64,000 nt of DNA, taken from the NCBI GenBank assembly GCA_023213235.1, contig CP096137.1:2152908-2216907 (forward strand), given 5' to 3'. The translations under genes were made by a program, and so were the position numbers. The notes below the pieces were generated by a model that was given only the letters and a program-made list of their open reading frames with translations, ran no database searches and was not told the origin of the DNA. This document shows positions 42,981-52,758 of this stretch, piece by piece (positions within the stretch are counted from its first letter, which is position 1; each line of letters begins with the position of its first letter). The DNA is from Elusimicrobiota bacterium (lineage in GTDB: Bacteria > Elusimicrobiota > Elusimicrobia > UBA1565 > UBA9628).

Positions 42981-43278
42981 ATGCCCGTCGCCACGCGCAA
43001 AGGCTCCGCCGAGGCCAAGCGCGTCGAGGACCCCGCCGACTCCGAGCGCGGCGCCCCCTGGCGCGTCGTCCTCTTCAACTGCGAGTGCCACACCTTCGAC
43101 CAGGTGGAGGGCATCCTGATCAAGGCGACGCGCTGCTCGATCTCGCAAGCGAGATCGTTCTCCCATGAAGTCCACACTGAAGGGCTCCGCCGTCGTCTAC
43201 GAGGGCCCGCTCGAGCGCTGCGAGGCCGTCGCCGACGTGATCGCCTCCATCGGCCTCCAGGTCAAGATCTCCCAATAA
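42981..43278 (+). CDS. clpS: ClpS-like N-degron adaptor
   Basis: About 99 residues. WRVVLFNCECHTFDQVEGIL, then TRCSISQARSFSHEVHTEG, then SAVVYEGPLERCEAVADVIA matches the ClpS fold. In E. coli ClpS the N-degron pocket uses N34, D35, D36 and H66; here the matching positions read N-C-E, with the HxVHTEG histidine kept. It would hand N-degron substrates to a Clp ATPase; no clpA or clpC is in the window. The frame changes at ACTGAAGGG near 43166-43174, where the correct downstream frame needs one base fewer. MetF (near 48112) has the same local sequence and problem. Confidence 0.7.
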
Positions 43279-43301
43279 GCAGGGTGTCAGGCCTACGTTA
43301 G

Positions 43302-43380
43302 AGGGTGTCAGGCCTCACGATTAACGATTCTCCACGATTGTGAACCGGAGAGAATCGTTAATCGTGAGGCCTGACACCCT
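43302..43380. repeat. Long perfect hairpin element, copy 1
   Basis: A 31 bp perfect inverted repeat: arm 43302-43332 begins AGGGTGTCAGGCCTCACGAT and pairs with 43350-43380 around a 17 nt loop. A truncated extra copy of the first 14 bases lies at 43281-43294. The stem is nearly identical to copy 2 at 57840-57915, and both are followed by TAACGGT(T)CTCCTA. It sits between the ClpS-like and aldo/keto reductase genes. Confidence 0.85.
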
Positions 43381-43411
43381 GATAACGGTTCTCCTAGCGG
43401 CCCCTATTTGG

Positions 43412-43417
43412 TAGATT
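43412..43417 (+). promoter_or_regulatory. Putative -10 (TAGATT) of the aldo/keto reductase
   Basis: TAGATT ends 7 nt before the ATG at 43425. No Shine-Dalgarno sequence is present. Confidence 0.35.
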
Positions 43418-43424
43418 GGCCGAC

Positions 43425-44432
43425 ATGAAGGCGCGCGAAGCGACGCTGAAACTGCCGCACCGGCCGCTCGGGAAGACGGGGCTGTCGGTCTCCGAGATCG
43501 GGTTCGGGGGCTGGGGCATCGGCAAGACGATGTGGGGGCCGACCGACGACCACGAGTCGATGGCCGCGCTGCACGCCGCGCTCGACTCGGGCGTCGACTA
43601 CTTCGACACGGCCTACGCCTACGGCGCCGGTCATTCCGAGCGCCTGATCGCGCGCCTCTTCAAGGAGGCCGGCCGCCGCGCGGCGGTCTCGACGAAGGTC
43701 CCGCCGAAGAACATGGAGTGGCCGGGCCGCGCGCACGCCAAGCTCTCGCTGGTCTTCCCGCCGGACTGGATCCGCCTCTCGGTCGAGCGGTCCATGCGCA
43801 ACCTCGGGGGACAGCCCCTGGATCTCTACCAGTTCCACGTCTGGCACGACTCCTGGCTCAAGGATCCGCTGTGGCCCGCCGTCGCCGCGGAGATGGAGAA
43901 GCTCAAGGCCGAGGGCAAGGTGCGAAACTGGGGCGTGTCGATCAACAACGACGACCCCGAGTCCGCCGTCGAGCTCGTAAAGACCGGCCTCGTCGGCGTC
44001 GTCCAGGTCCTCTTCAACATGTTCGACCAGCGCGCGGCCGACAAGCTGCTGCCGCTGTGCCGCGAGCGCGGCGTCGGCGTCATCGTGCGCTGCCCGTTCG
44101 ACGAGGGGAGCCTGACGGGCACGCTCACGCCCGAGACGCGCTTCGCGCCCGAGGACTTCCGCTCGCACTACTTCGGCGGCGAGCGCCTGGCGGAGACCTG
44201 CCGCCGCGCCGACGCGCTCGCGCGCGTCGTCATCGGGCCGAAGGCCGAGACCCTCGCCGCGGCCGCCCTCAAGTACTGCCTGAGCCACGACGCGGTCTCG
44301 ACCGTGATCCCCGGGATGCGCCGGGTCTCGCACGTGACGTTCAACGCGCGCGCCTGCGACGGGCGCTACTTCGACGCCGCCGAGCTCGCCGCGATCGCCA
44401 AGCACCGGTGGATCCGCGACTTCTACCTTTAA
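43425..44432 (+). CDS. Aldo/keto reductase
   Basis: 335 residues, intact. LGKTGLSVSEIGFGGWGIGK begins the TIM barrel, and the catalytic tetrad is readable as DYFDTAYAYG (Asp, Tyr), VSTKVPP (Lys) and LYQFHVWHD (His). VRNWGVSINNDDPESAVEL and VIPGMRRVSHVTFNA are the conserved cofactor-side loops. An NADPH-dependent carbonyl reductase of the AKR11/13-like type is likely; substrate unknown. The ATG at 43425 is preferred to an in-frame TTG at 43416 because of the TAGATT hexamer 7 nt upstream. Confidence 0.9.
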   Translation: MKAREATLKLPHRPLGKTGLSVSEIGFGGWGIGKTMWGPTDDHESMAALHAALDSGVDYFDTAYAYGAGHSERLIARLFKEAGRRAAVSTKVPPKNMEWPGRAHAKLSLVFPPDWIRLSVERSMRNLGGQPLDLYQFHVWHDSWLKDPLWPAVAAEMEKLKAEGKVRNWGVSINNDDPESAVELVKTGLVGVVQVLFNMFDQRAADKLLPLCRERGVGVIVRCPFDEGSLTGTLTPETRFAPEDFRSHYFGGERLAETCRRADALARVVIGPKAETLAAAALKYCLSHDAVSTVIPGMRRVSHVTFNARACDGRYFDAAELAAIAKHRWIRDFYL

Positions 44433-44438
44433 GAAGCC

Positions 44439-44467
44439 TTGATTTCGTAACACGTTCACGGTACTCT
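44439..44467 (+). promoter_or_regulatory. Promoter of the large TPR gene: TTGATT-17-TACTCT
   Basis: TTGATT at 44439-44444 and TACTCT at 44462-44467 are separated by 17 nt, and the -10 ends 10 nt before the ATG. The block GCCTTGATTTCGTAACA recurs with one mismatch at the promoter at 57942. Confidence 0.6.
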
Positions 44468-44477
44468 CCCTAGGCTC

Positions 44478-47401
44478 ATGCGCATCCGAACTCATCTCGC
44501 CGCGGCTCTCGCGGCCCTCGTGCTCTCGTCCGTCCCGGCCTCGGCCGCGGACAAGGGCGCGGCGCGGCGTTCCCTCGCCGAGGCCGAGACCCTGTACAGG
44601 CGCGGCGAGTTCAAGGACGCGATGCGCTCGGTCAACTCCGCGCTCGAGGCGGACTCGCGGCTGGGACAGGCGTACGAGCTCCGAGCGCGCCTCTGGCACG
44701 CCGCCTCCGACTACGCGCGCCAGAAGACGGACGCCTCGCGGGCCCTCGAGCTGCTCGGCGTCGGCACGGGCTCGCTCGACGTCGACGAGCTGACGGCGCA
44801 GGGCGGCGCCCACCTGCTGCTCGGGCGGACCGACAAGGCGCTCGACAGCCTCAACGCCGCCCTCAAAGGCGACAAGCGCACCGCCGCCGCGCATTACGGC
44901 CGCGCCCGCGTCTGGCGCGAGAAGGGCGATCTCGCCAAGGCTCTCGCCGACCTCGACGACGCCCTGAAGCTCGAGCCGAAGACCGCGCTGTGGCTTTACT
45001 CGCGCGGCCGCGCCCGCTACGACCAGGGCGACGACAAGAAGGCACTGCTCGACCTGACGGCGGCGCTGCGCTCCAACAAGAACTTCACGCTGGCCTTCGC
45101 GCTCGTCGGCGCGTCGATGGCGCGGCAGGGGGACTTCAAGCGCGCCGGCAAGGCCTACGACCGCGCGCTCGCCCTCGATCCGGAGCATTCCTTCGCCTGG
45201 CTCGGCCGCGCTGCGATCAAGCTCCGCAAGGGCGACGAGGCCGGCGCGCTCAAGGACTTCGAAGAGGCGGTGCGCGCCGACGCGCTCGACTACGCGCCCT
45301 ACGTCAACCGCGGCGAGCTGCACTGGCGCGCCAACCGCCGCGAGCAGGCGCTCGCCGACTTCCGCAACGCGATGACCTCCGCCAAGCTGACGCCCGAGGC
45401 CGCGCTCTCCATCGGCGACCGCTACGCCTCGCTGCAGCTCTGGAAGGACGCCACCGGCGCCTACACGCGCGCCCACGCGCTCGGGGCCGGCGTGCCCGCG
45501 CTCACGCGCCGCGCCCGCGTCCACGAGGCGGAGAAGGACGGCAAGCGCGCGCTGGCCGACCTCGACGAGGCCGTGCGCCTCGAGCCCGAGAACGCGGCCG
45601 TCATCGCCTCGCGCGGCTCCCTGCTCTCGCGCCTCGGCCAGGAGAAGGAGGCGCTCGCCGATCTCAACCGCGCCGTGCGCCTCAAGCCCGCCGACCCGGA
45701 CATCCTCGTCGCGCGCGCGAGCTGTTACGCGCGCGTGGAGAAGCCGAACCTCGCCCTCGAGGACTTCACGAAGGCCATCGACGCCGACCCCAAGCACGCC
45801 GAGGCCTACAACGGGCGCGGCGCGCTCAACGCCAACGCGCTCGGCGAGCTCGAGAAGGCGGTCCGCGACGTCATGAAGGCCGTCGAGCTCAAGCCGCGCG
45901 AACCCTCCTTCCATTTCAATCTCGGCGTGCTGCGCCTGCGCCAGCGGCAGTACTTCAAGGCCGTCGACGCGTTCGACGCCGCGCTCGCGGCGAAAGGGCC
46001 GGCCGCGCGCGTCCTCGAGAAGCGCGCCGACGCGAAGTTCCAGCTCGGCGACCACAGCGGCGCGATGCGCGACATCGAGGCCGCCCTCGAGAAGGACCCG
46101 CGCAGCGCCTCGATCTACGACACGCTCGGCCACATCCGCCTGCGCTCGCGCGACTACGAGCAGGCCGTGCGCGACCTCTCGCAGGCGCTGCAGCTCGACG
46201 ACAAGCTCGCGGCCGCCTATCAGCACCGCGGCCTGGCCTACGGCTCGCTGGGCCAGCTCAAGTCCGCGACGGCCGACTTTAAGAAGTCGCTCGAGCTCGA
46301 CCCGCGCTCGAAGGACACCTGGACCCACTTGTGCCAGGCCCGCCGCCTCGCGAAGGACCCCAAGGACGCGCTCAAGGCCTGCGAACGCGCCATCGAGCTC
46401 GACAGCCAGCACGGCCCCGCCTACCTGCAGCGCGCGCTGGCCAAGCACGCGCTCAAGCAGTGGCCGCGCGTCATCGAGGACATCGACACCGCCTGGCAGC
46501 TCGGCACGCGCCGCGCGGAGGGGATGATCGCCAAGTCGATCGCCCACGCCGCCTCGCGCCAGTACAAGGAGGCGCACCGCGTCTACCTGCAGGCCGTCGG
46601 CATGGACGCCTACGTGCGCAGCCCCTACATCGGCTTCGCCGCGGGCCACCCCGACGGCGACGACTTCCTCTCGGCGATCGTCGACCTCGACGCGCAGATG
46701 CTCAAGGACCTCGGCGACCCGTACGTCTTCGTGCTGCGCGCCGACTCCTGCACAACGCCGAGCAGTTCGACAAGGCGGTGCTCGAGTACACGAAGGCGAT
46801 GGAGATCGACGGCTCGGTCGGCGACGCCTACGTCGGCCGCGGCGTCGCGCTGACCGCGCAGGACGCGCTCGAGGCCGCCCAGCAGGACTTCGTGCGCGCG
46901 CTCGAGCTCGACCCGAACGACTCCCACGCGCGCGTGAAGCTCGCCGTCGTGCTCACGATGCGGCGCAACTACAAGGCCGCGATCTCGGAGCTCGGCAAGG
47001 CGCTGCAGGCCGACCCGAAGAACGCCGAGGCCTACCTGCGCGCGGGCAACGTGCACTACTTCCTGAAGGCTTACCCGAAGGCTCTCGAAAACTACAGCCT
47101 CGCGGTCAAGACCGACCCGCTCGACCCCAACGCCCTCAACGGCCTCGGCCTCGGCTACTTCGCGATGAAGCGCATGGACGACGCGCTCGAGGCGTTCAGC
47201 CGCGCGGTCGCGATCAACCCGATCGTCGACCGCTACTACCGCAACCGCGCCTCCGTCTGGACCGCGACGCAGAAGTTCGGCAACGCGGCGGGGGACTTCA
47301 AGACCGCGAGCATGGTCAACACCGATCCCACGGTCATCGACGAGTACAAGCGCCTGATCGAAGAGTCGGAGTCCAGGTCCGCCAAGGGCCGTTCTTCCTA
47401 G
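44478..47401 (+). CDS. Exported TPR protein, about 975 residues
   Basis: A signal peptide (HLAAALAALVLSSVPASAAD) is followed by more than twenty 34-residue TPR units. Clear examples are AHYGRARVWREKGDLAKALA, AYQHRGLAYGSLGQLKSATA and AYLRAGNVHYFLKAYPKALE, each ending in a Leu-Asp/Lys-Pro turn. Such solenoids act as periplasmic scaffolds for multi-protein complexes; no enzymatic domain is seen. One frame break near 46746-46748 (TCC, one C short). It is preceded by a good promoter and followed by a small GCCGCCC-GAA-GGGCGGC hairpin near 47415. Confidence 0.85.
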
Positions 47402-47499
47402 CGTTCGGCCGAGACGCCGCCCGAAGGGCGGCAGCCGAGTCCCGCTCGGCGAAGGGCCGTTCGTCGTAGAATTCGCTCCCCGCGAAGCCCTCTTCCTCT

Positions 47500-47513
47500 G
47501 TTCAACGTTGAAC
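47500..47513. promoter_or_regulatory. 14 bp perfect palindrome GTTCAACGTTGAAC
   Basis: A perfect inverted repeat 4 nt upstream of a GTG that opens a 101-residue ORF. The location suggests an operator or translational control element; function unknown. Confidence 0.35.
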
Positions 47514-47517
47514 TTTT

Positions 47518-47823
47518 GTGGATAACTCCAGGGTTGATCCGCTCATCCTAAAGCCCAACGAAAAGATCGTGATCGCTGATCGCGACAACATGGTCCTTTA
47601 TTCCGACTACGAGGCAACGGATGCGGCCGTAGTGAAGCCTCATTTGCTTGATATTCTGGGTCCTGCGCCTCAGGACATACTTCGGCTCGTTGGAGTCGCC
47701 ATGGATCGCCCAGGAGCCCTCATCGAGTGCGACACATTGTTTCGTGCGGAGCGCGTGCATGTGCGGGCCATACATAAACCGGATTACCGAACGCACATAA
47801 TTTTTACTCCGATGGCGTCGTAA
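47518..47823 (+). CDS. Possible small protein of unknown function, lower GC
   Basis: 101 residues from GTG at 47518. Plausible mixed composition (VDPLILKPNEKIVIADRDNM; ILGPAPQDILRLVGVAMDRP) and noticeably lower GC than the neighbours, which points to recent acquisition. No Shine-Dalgarno sequence. An opposite-strand ORF at 47548-47889 covers the same DNA and cannot be excluded. No family recognised. Confidence 0.4.
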   Translation: MDNSRVDPLILKPNEKIVIADRDNMVLYSDYEATDAAVVKPHLLDILGPAPQDILRLVGVAMDRPGALIECDTLFRAERVHVRAIHKPDYRTHIIFTPMAS

Positions 47824-47847
47824 AAGCGTCGCAACCCCGTCATTTAG

Positions 47848-47853
47848 TATCCT
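47848..47853 (+). promoter_or_regulatory. Putative -10 (TATCCT) of metF
   Basis: TATCCT ends 7 nt before the GTG at 47861. No ribosome binding site is present. Confidence 0.35.
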
Positions 47854-47860
47854 CTCCGCC

Positions 47861-48728
47861 GTGCGCGACATCCCCGGGCTGTTCGGCAAAGGGCGCCCCG
47901 TCTATTCCTTCGAGTTCTTCCTGCCGAAGGCTCCCGAGGACCTGGGCAAGCTCGTCGCCGACGTCCAGGCGCTCAAGGCCCTCTCGCCCGACTACATCTC
48001 GCTGACCTACGGCGCCGGCGGCTCCGCGCGCGACCGCACGATCGACGCGGCCGGGCGCCTGCAGAAGGACACGGGCATCACGACGGCCTGCCACCTGACC
48101 TGCATCGCGCACACTGAAGGGAGAGATCGACGCGGTGCTCGACCGCCTGACCGGCCACGGCATCCGCCATCTCGTGGCTCTGCGCGGCGACGCGCCCAAG
48201 GACATGGCGGTCAAGCCCGCCGGCCAGCGCGACTTCGGGTACGCCGAGGACCTCGTGCGCCACGTCAAGAAGCGCGGCGGCTTCAAGATGGCGGTCGCCG
48301 CCTACCCCGAGACGCACGCCGAGGCGCTCTCGCCCGAGGACGACGTGAAGCGCTTCGCGGCGAAGGCCGCCGCCGGCGGCGACTGGGGCCTGACCCAGCT
48401 CTTCTTCGACAACGCGAGCTACTTCTCCTTCGTCGAGAAGGCGCGCGCCGCGGGTTCGACCTTGCCGATCGTCCCGGGAATCATGCCCGTCACGGCCCAT
48501 GCCCAGCTCGCGCGCTTCAAGACGATGTTTTCCGCGCGGATCCCGAAGGAGCTCGAGGACCGGATCGAGGCCGCCAAGGCCGACCCCGAGGCCGTGATCG
48601 GCGAGGGCATCGATTGGGCGACGCGGCAGTGCCGGGAGCTGCTCGACCGCGGGGCGCCGGGCATCCACTTCTACACTCTGAACCGCTCGCGCTCCACGTC
48701 CGAAATCCTGTCCCGCCTGCGGAAATGA
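47861..48728 (+). CDS. metF: Methylenetetrahydrofolate reductase
   Basis: About 289 residues. VYSFEFFLPKAPEDLGKLVA, then DYISLTYGAGGSARDRTIDA, HLTCIAHT, GIRHLVALRGDAPKD, WGLTQLFFDNASYFSFVEKA and PGIMPVTAHAQLARF are successive FAD and folate-binding blocks of MetF. GIHFYTLNRS is the C-terminal signature. It reduces 5,10-methylene-THF to 5-methyl-THF for methionine synthesis. The frame changes at ACTGAAGGG near 48112-48120 and the continuation needs one base fewer. Its stop overlaps the ATG of the second Omp85-like gene (ATGA). Confidence 0.92.
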
Positions 48729-50400
48729 GGGCCGCGCTGGCCGCGCTGCTGCTGGCGGCGGCGGGGACGGCTCGCGCGCAGGATCCCGCGGAGCCCGCGC
48801 CGCAGGTCTCCACCGCGGCCGCCGGCGAGCGCGTCGCGGAGATCCGCATCGAGCGCGTGAACGTCTTCGACCCGACCGTGCCCGGCGAGGACTGGTGGCC
48901 GTTCCGGGTCGCGAACCGGATCCACGTTCCGACGCGCGAAAGCGTGATCCGCCGCGAGATCCTGTTCGCGCCGGGCGAGGTCTGGGACCCGCTGAAGGTC
49001 ATCCAGTCCGAACGAAACCTGCGCACGAACGGCGCGTTCCGGCGCGTCGACATCCTGCCCGTCAAGCGCCCCGACGGCCAGGTCGACGCCGTCGTGCGCA
49101 GCCAGGACAGCTGGACGACGAACCCGCGCTTCGCCGCCGGCACGGAGGGCGGCGAGACCTTCTTCTCGATGGGGGTCGAAGAGGGGAACATCCTCGGCTA
49201 CGGAAAGAGCGTCGCGTTCGACTACGGGCGCAGCAACGGACGCACCGCGAGCTCCTACAGCTACGGCGACCCGCGCTTCCTCGGCACGCGCCTCGGCCTC
49301 AACGGCTCCTACTCGAAGGGCTCGACCGGCGACGCGAGCGCCCTGTCGCTGACGCGGCCGTTCTACGCGCTCGAGGCCCACGGCGCGTCGGCCGCGTCGT
49401 GGCGGCGCTACTCCGACGAGTTCACCATCCAGCGCGAGGCCGCCGACTTCTCGAAGCACCGCAAGAGCCGCCGCACCGCGGAGGCGTCCGTCGGACGGCG
49501 CGTGTCCGAGGACCCGGCCCTGGTCCAGCGCGTCGAGGCGGGCTGGTACGCCGACCGTCTGCAGTACGAGCCGATGAAGGAGACCGCCCCCGGCTTCCTG
49601 CCCGCGGGCCGCGAGCTCTCCGGCCCGACGTTCGGCTACACCCTGATCCAGGCGAACTACATCAAGGAGACCTACATCGACCGCATGGAGCGCGTCGAGG
49701 ACTTCAACCTCGGCAACGAGTTCTCCGCGCGCGCGGGCTGGATGGGAGAGCGCACCGGCTCCGACCGGGACCGCATGATCTGGAACGTCTCCAACCAGCA
49801 CGGCGTCCGCTTCGCCCCGGGCCGCTTCGCGATCGCGCGCGCCGCTCTCCAGGGCCGCACCGCCGGGGGCCGCTGGGAGAACGGCCTGGCCAACGTCGAC
49901 CTCAACATGTTCTGGAAGACGAACTGGCGCGGCGACCACACCTTGGTCGCTCACGCCGAGGGCGCGTTCGGCCGCTTCCTCGACAAGGACTCCCAGGTCA
50001 TCCTCGGCGGCGCGACCGGCCTGCGCGGCTACAAGAACAACAGCTTCACCGGCGGCAAGGCGGTGCTCGTCAACTTCGAGGACCGGTTCTTCTTCCCGGG
50101 CGAGTACCTCCACCTCGTGCGCCTGGGCGCGGCGGTGTTCGTCGACAGCGGCTTCGTCGCCGACGAGGGGCGAACCTGGCCCTGCGGGGGATCAAGTCCG
50201 ACATCGGCTTCGGCCTGCGGGCGGCGTCCTCGCGCGGGCGCAGCGGAGGCGTCGCCCGCATAGACCTGGCGTACGCGCTGAACCGGGGCCCGGGCGGGGG
50301 CTCGCGGTGGGTGCTGTCGATCACCGGAGGCCAGGCGTTCAGCCTGTTCAACAGCGCCGCGCGCGGCGTCGACGCGTCGCCCACGCCCCGCCTGAATTAG
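48725..50400 (+). CDS. Omp85/BamA-like outer membrane protein, paralog 2
   Basis: About 559 residues. A signal peptide (ALAALLLAAAGTARAQ) is followed by IRIERVNVFDPTVPGEDWWP and a POTRA domain (RIHVPTRESVIRREILFAPG; ERNLRTNGAFRRVDILPVKR). The barrel region has QVILGGATGLRGYKNNSFTG, VLVNFEDRFFFPGEYLHLVR and ARIDLAYALNRGPGGGSRWV. It shares all landmarks with the gene at 23655. One frame break at GGGG 50167-50170. It is co-transcribed with metF, an unusual pairing, and may be translationally coupled to it. Confidence 0.8.
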
Positions 50401-50414
50401 CGGGGGTATTTTGC

Positions 50415-50420
50415 TAGGAT
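50415..50420 (+). promoter_or_regulatory. Putative -10 (TAGGAT) of the TRAP operon
   Basis: TAGGAT ends 10 nt before the ATG at 50431 of the TatT lipoprotein gene. Confidence 0.35.
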
Positions 50421-50430
50421 ACGCGCTCTT

Positions 50431-51294
50431 ATGAGGAATGGATTTCTCCTCGCTCTCCTCGCCCTGACCGCCTCGGCCTGCGCCTCGATCGACCGGATCG
50501 CGCTGCGCTCGACGGCCGTCATGCTCGAGCGCGGCCGCGGCGCGGCCCTCGACGAGCCCGACTGGCAGCTGGGCCGCGAAGCGATGGCCTCCCAGCTCAA
50601 GCTCGTCGAGACCTTGCTCGCCTCCGACCCCGAGAGCCGCCCGCTGCGCCGCCTCGCCGCCGAGGGCTTCGGCGGCTACTCCTTCCTGTTCGTCGAGGAC
50701 GGCGATCCGGCGCGCGCGAAGGGCCTGTACCTGCGCGGCCGCGACCGCGCGCTCGCGTCGCTGGCGCTCAACGAGGAATTCAAGGGGCTCGCGTCGCGCC
50801 CTCTCGACGAGTTCGAGCCCCTGCTCAAGAAGGCGAAGAAAGAAGACGTCCCGGACTTGTACTGGGCGGGCTTCGGCTGGGCCGGCTGGGTGAACCTGTC
50901 GAAAGACGACGCCGCCGCGCTCGCCGACCTGCCGAAGGCCGTCGCGCTGATGCGCCGCGTCTACGAGCTCGACCCGACGTTCCAGTTCGGCGGGACCGAC
51001 CTGTTCTTCGGAGTCTACTACGCGTCGCGTCCGCCGATCCTCGGCGGCGACCCGGGCAAGGCCAAGACCCACTTCGAGTGGGCGCACAAGATCACGCGCG
51101 GCGCCTACCTGATGACGCACGTCCTCAACGCGCGCTGGTACGCGGTCGCCGTGCAGGACCGCGAGCTCTACAAGCAGCTGCTGTCGAAGGTGCTGGCCTC
51201 GCCGTCGGGCGTCCTGCCCGAGGCGCGGCTGACCGACGAGGCCGCCAAGAAGAAGGCCGCCGCCCTCCTGGAGAAGACCGATGACTTCTTTTAA
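50431..51294 (+). CDS. TatT-family lipoprotein, TRAP transporter T component
   Basis: 287 residues, intact. A lipobox (LLALTASACAS) would acylate Cys-18. The helical, TPR-like remainder contains AEGFGGYSFLFVEDGDPARA, ARAKGLYLRGRDRAL, VPDLYWAGFGWAGWVNLS and FGGTDLFFGVYYASRPPILG, the TAtT family core. T components form periplasmic trimers that associate with the DctP protein in TPAT transporters. It is the first gene of the operon and its 3' end overlaps dctP by 14 bp. Confidence 0.85.
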   Translation: MRNGFLLALLALTASACASIDRIALRSTAVMLERGRGAALDEPDWQLGREAMASQLKLVETLLASDPESRPLRRLAAEGFGGYSFLFVEDGDPARAKGLYLRGRDRALASLALNEEFKGLASRPLDEFEPLLKKAKKEDVPDLYWAGFGWAGWVNLSKDDAAALADLPKAVALMRRVYELDPTFQFGGTDLFFGVYYASRPPILGGDPGKAKTHFEWAHKITRGAYLMTHVLNARWYAVAVQDRELYKQLLSKVLASPSGVLPEARLTDEAAKKKAAALLEKTDDFF

Positions 51295-52287
51295 ATCGCT
51301 GGCCCTCGTGCTGGCGCTGTCCGTGCCCGCCGCCGCGCAGACGACCGCGATCAAGCTCGCGACGCTGGCGCCCGACGGCTCGACGTGGATGAAGGTGCTC
51401 GGCGAGCTGTCGAAGGAGCTCGAGAAGGAGAGCGGCGGCAAGCTCAAGTTCAAGTTCTACGCGGGCGGCGTCGCCGGCGACGAGAAGGACGTCGTCAAGA
51501 AGATCCGCATCGGCCAGCTGCACGGCGCGGGCTTCACCGGCGTCGGCCTCGGCGAGGTCGCCCCGAGGTGCGCCTGCTCGACGCGCCGTGGCTGTTCCGC
51601 TCCCGCGCCGAGCTCGAGGCCGTGCGCGGCAAGCTCGACAAGGAGCTGCGCGCCGCCGTGGAGAAGGGCGGTTTCGTGCTGCTCGGCTGGACCGACCTCG
51701 GCTCCGTCTACATCTTCAGCAAGAACCGCGTCGCCGCGCCCGCCGACATGAAGAAGGAGAAGATGTGGGTGTGGGAGGGCGACCCCATCGCCATCGCCGC
51801 CTACAAGGCTCTCGGCGTCTCGCCGGTGCCGCTCTCGGTCGTCGACGTCATGCAGTCCCTGCAGACCGGCATGATCAACGCCGTCTACGGCCCGCCGCTC
51901 GGCGTCGTCGCGCTGCAGTGGCACTCGAAGGTCAAGCACATCTACCCCGTGCCGATCGCCGAGTCCACGGGCGCGGTGCTCGTCTCGAAGAAGTTCTTCG
52001 ACACCCTGGACGTTTCACAGAAGAAGCTCGTGCTCGACCTCTCCGCCAAGCACCTCAAGAATCTCAACGTCCAGACCAACGCCGAGAACGACAAGGCCCT
52101 CGAGGCCCTGCAGAAGCAGGGGCTCGAGCTCGCCGGCGAGCCCGGCGCCGACGTGCGCCGCAAATACGAGGAGCTCGGAGCCGCCGCCCGCAAGGAGCTC
52201 GCGGGCAAGCTGTTCTCCGCCGAACTGCTCGGCAAGGTCGAGAAGGAGCTGACCGCCCTCCGTGCGCGAACTGTTAAGAAAAGCTGA
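51281..52287 (+). CDS. dctP: TRAP transporter solute-binding protein DctP
   Basis: About 336 residues. A signal peptide (ALVLALSVPAAAQTT) is followed by IKLATLAPDGSTWMKVLGEL and GGKLKFKFYAGGVAGDEKDV, where GGV.GDE is typical for the TatT-linked subgroup. LLDAPWLFRSRAELEAVRGK, MQSLQTGMINAVYGPPLGVV and SKKFFDTLDVSQKKLV are also conserved. The usual arginine that binds organic acids is not clear, as in other TPAT binding proteins, so the ligand is unknown. One frame break at CCCC 51561-51564. Confidence 0.88.
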
Positions 52288-52758
52288 GGACCGGCTCGCC
52301 GCCGCCGAAGGGGCGCTGCTCGTCGCGCTCCTCGCGGTCATGGTGACCCTGGCCTTCGCGCAGGTGCTCCTGCGCCATTTCGGCATGGGCCTGCTGTGGG
52401 GGAGACCGTCCTCAAGCACCTCGTGCTGTGGACCGGCTTCCTCGGCGCGGCGCTCGCCGCCAAATTCGAGAAGCATTTCGCCTGGGAGGCGTCTCACGTC
52501 GCCGCGCCCGAGCGCTGGAAGCCCTGGCTGCGCCTGGCCGCGAACCTGTGCGGCGCCGCGATCACGGCGATCCTGCTCAAGGCCTCCTGGACCTATCTCG
52601 TCGACGAGCGCGCCTCGGGCGCCGAGCTGATGACGATCGGCACGACCGTGGTGCCCGTCTGGATCGCGTCGGCCGGCATCCCCGGCGGCTTCGCCCTCGT
52701 GCTCGTCCACATGCTCTTCAAGTCCGTCGACGCCGCCGCGGAGGCCGCGGGCCGGTGA
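52262..52758 (+). CDS. dctQ: TRAP transporter small membrane subunit DctQ
   Basis: About 165 residues with four transmembrane helices. LLVALLAVMVTLAFAQVLLR, FGMGLLWGE, LWTGFLGAALAAKFEKHFAW and a conserved C-terminal VHMLFKS helix match the DctQ family. GTG at 52262 lies inside the end of dctP (26 bp overlap). One frame break at GGGGG 52398-52402. It forms the membrane complex with DctM. Confidence 0.87.

Noticed and set aside
43302..43380. Simple rho-independent terminator for the ClpS-like gene
   Set aside because: There is no T tract after the stem, the stem is far longer than needed, and the same element lies between divergent promoters at 57840.
43279..43400. CRISPR repeat
   Set aside because: Only one perfect inverted repeat is present, with no regularly spaced direct repeats or spacers, and no cas genes in the window.
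43404..46649. A 1,081-codon open frame on the minus strand opposite the aldo/keto reductase and TPR genes
   Set aside because: Both plus-strand genes have unmistakable family sequence. The antisense frame is open only because the DNA is GC-rich, and its product is Arg/Gly-rich with no recognisable domain.
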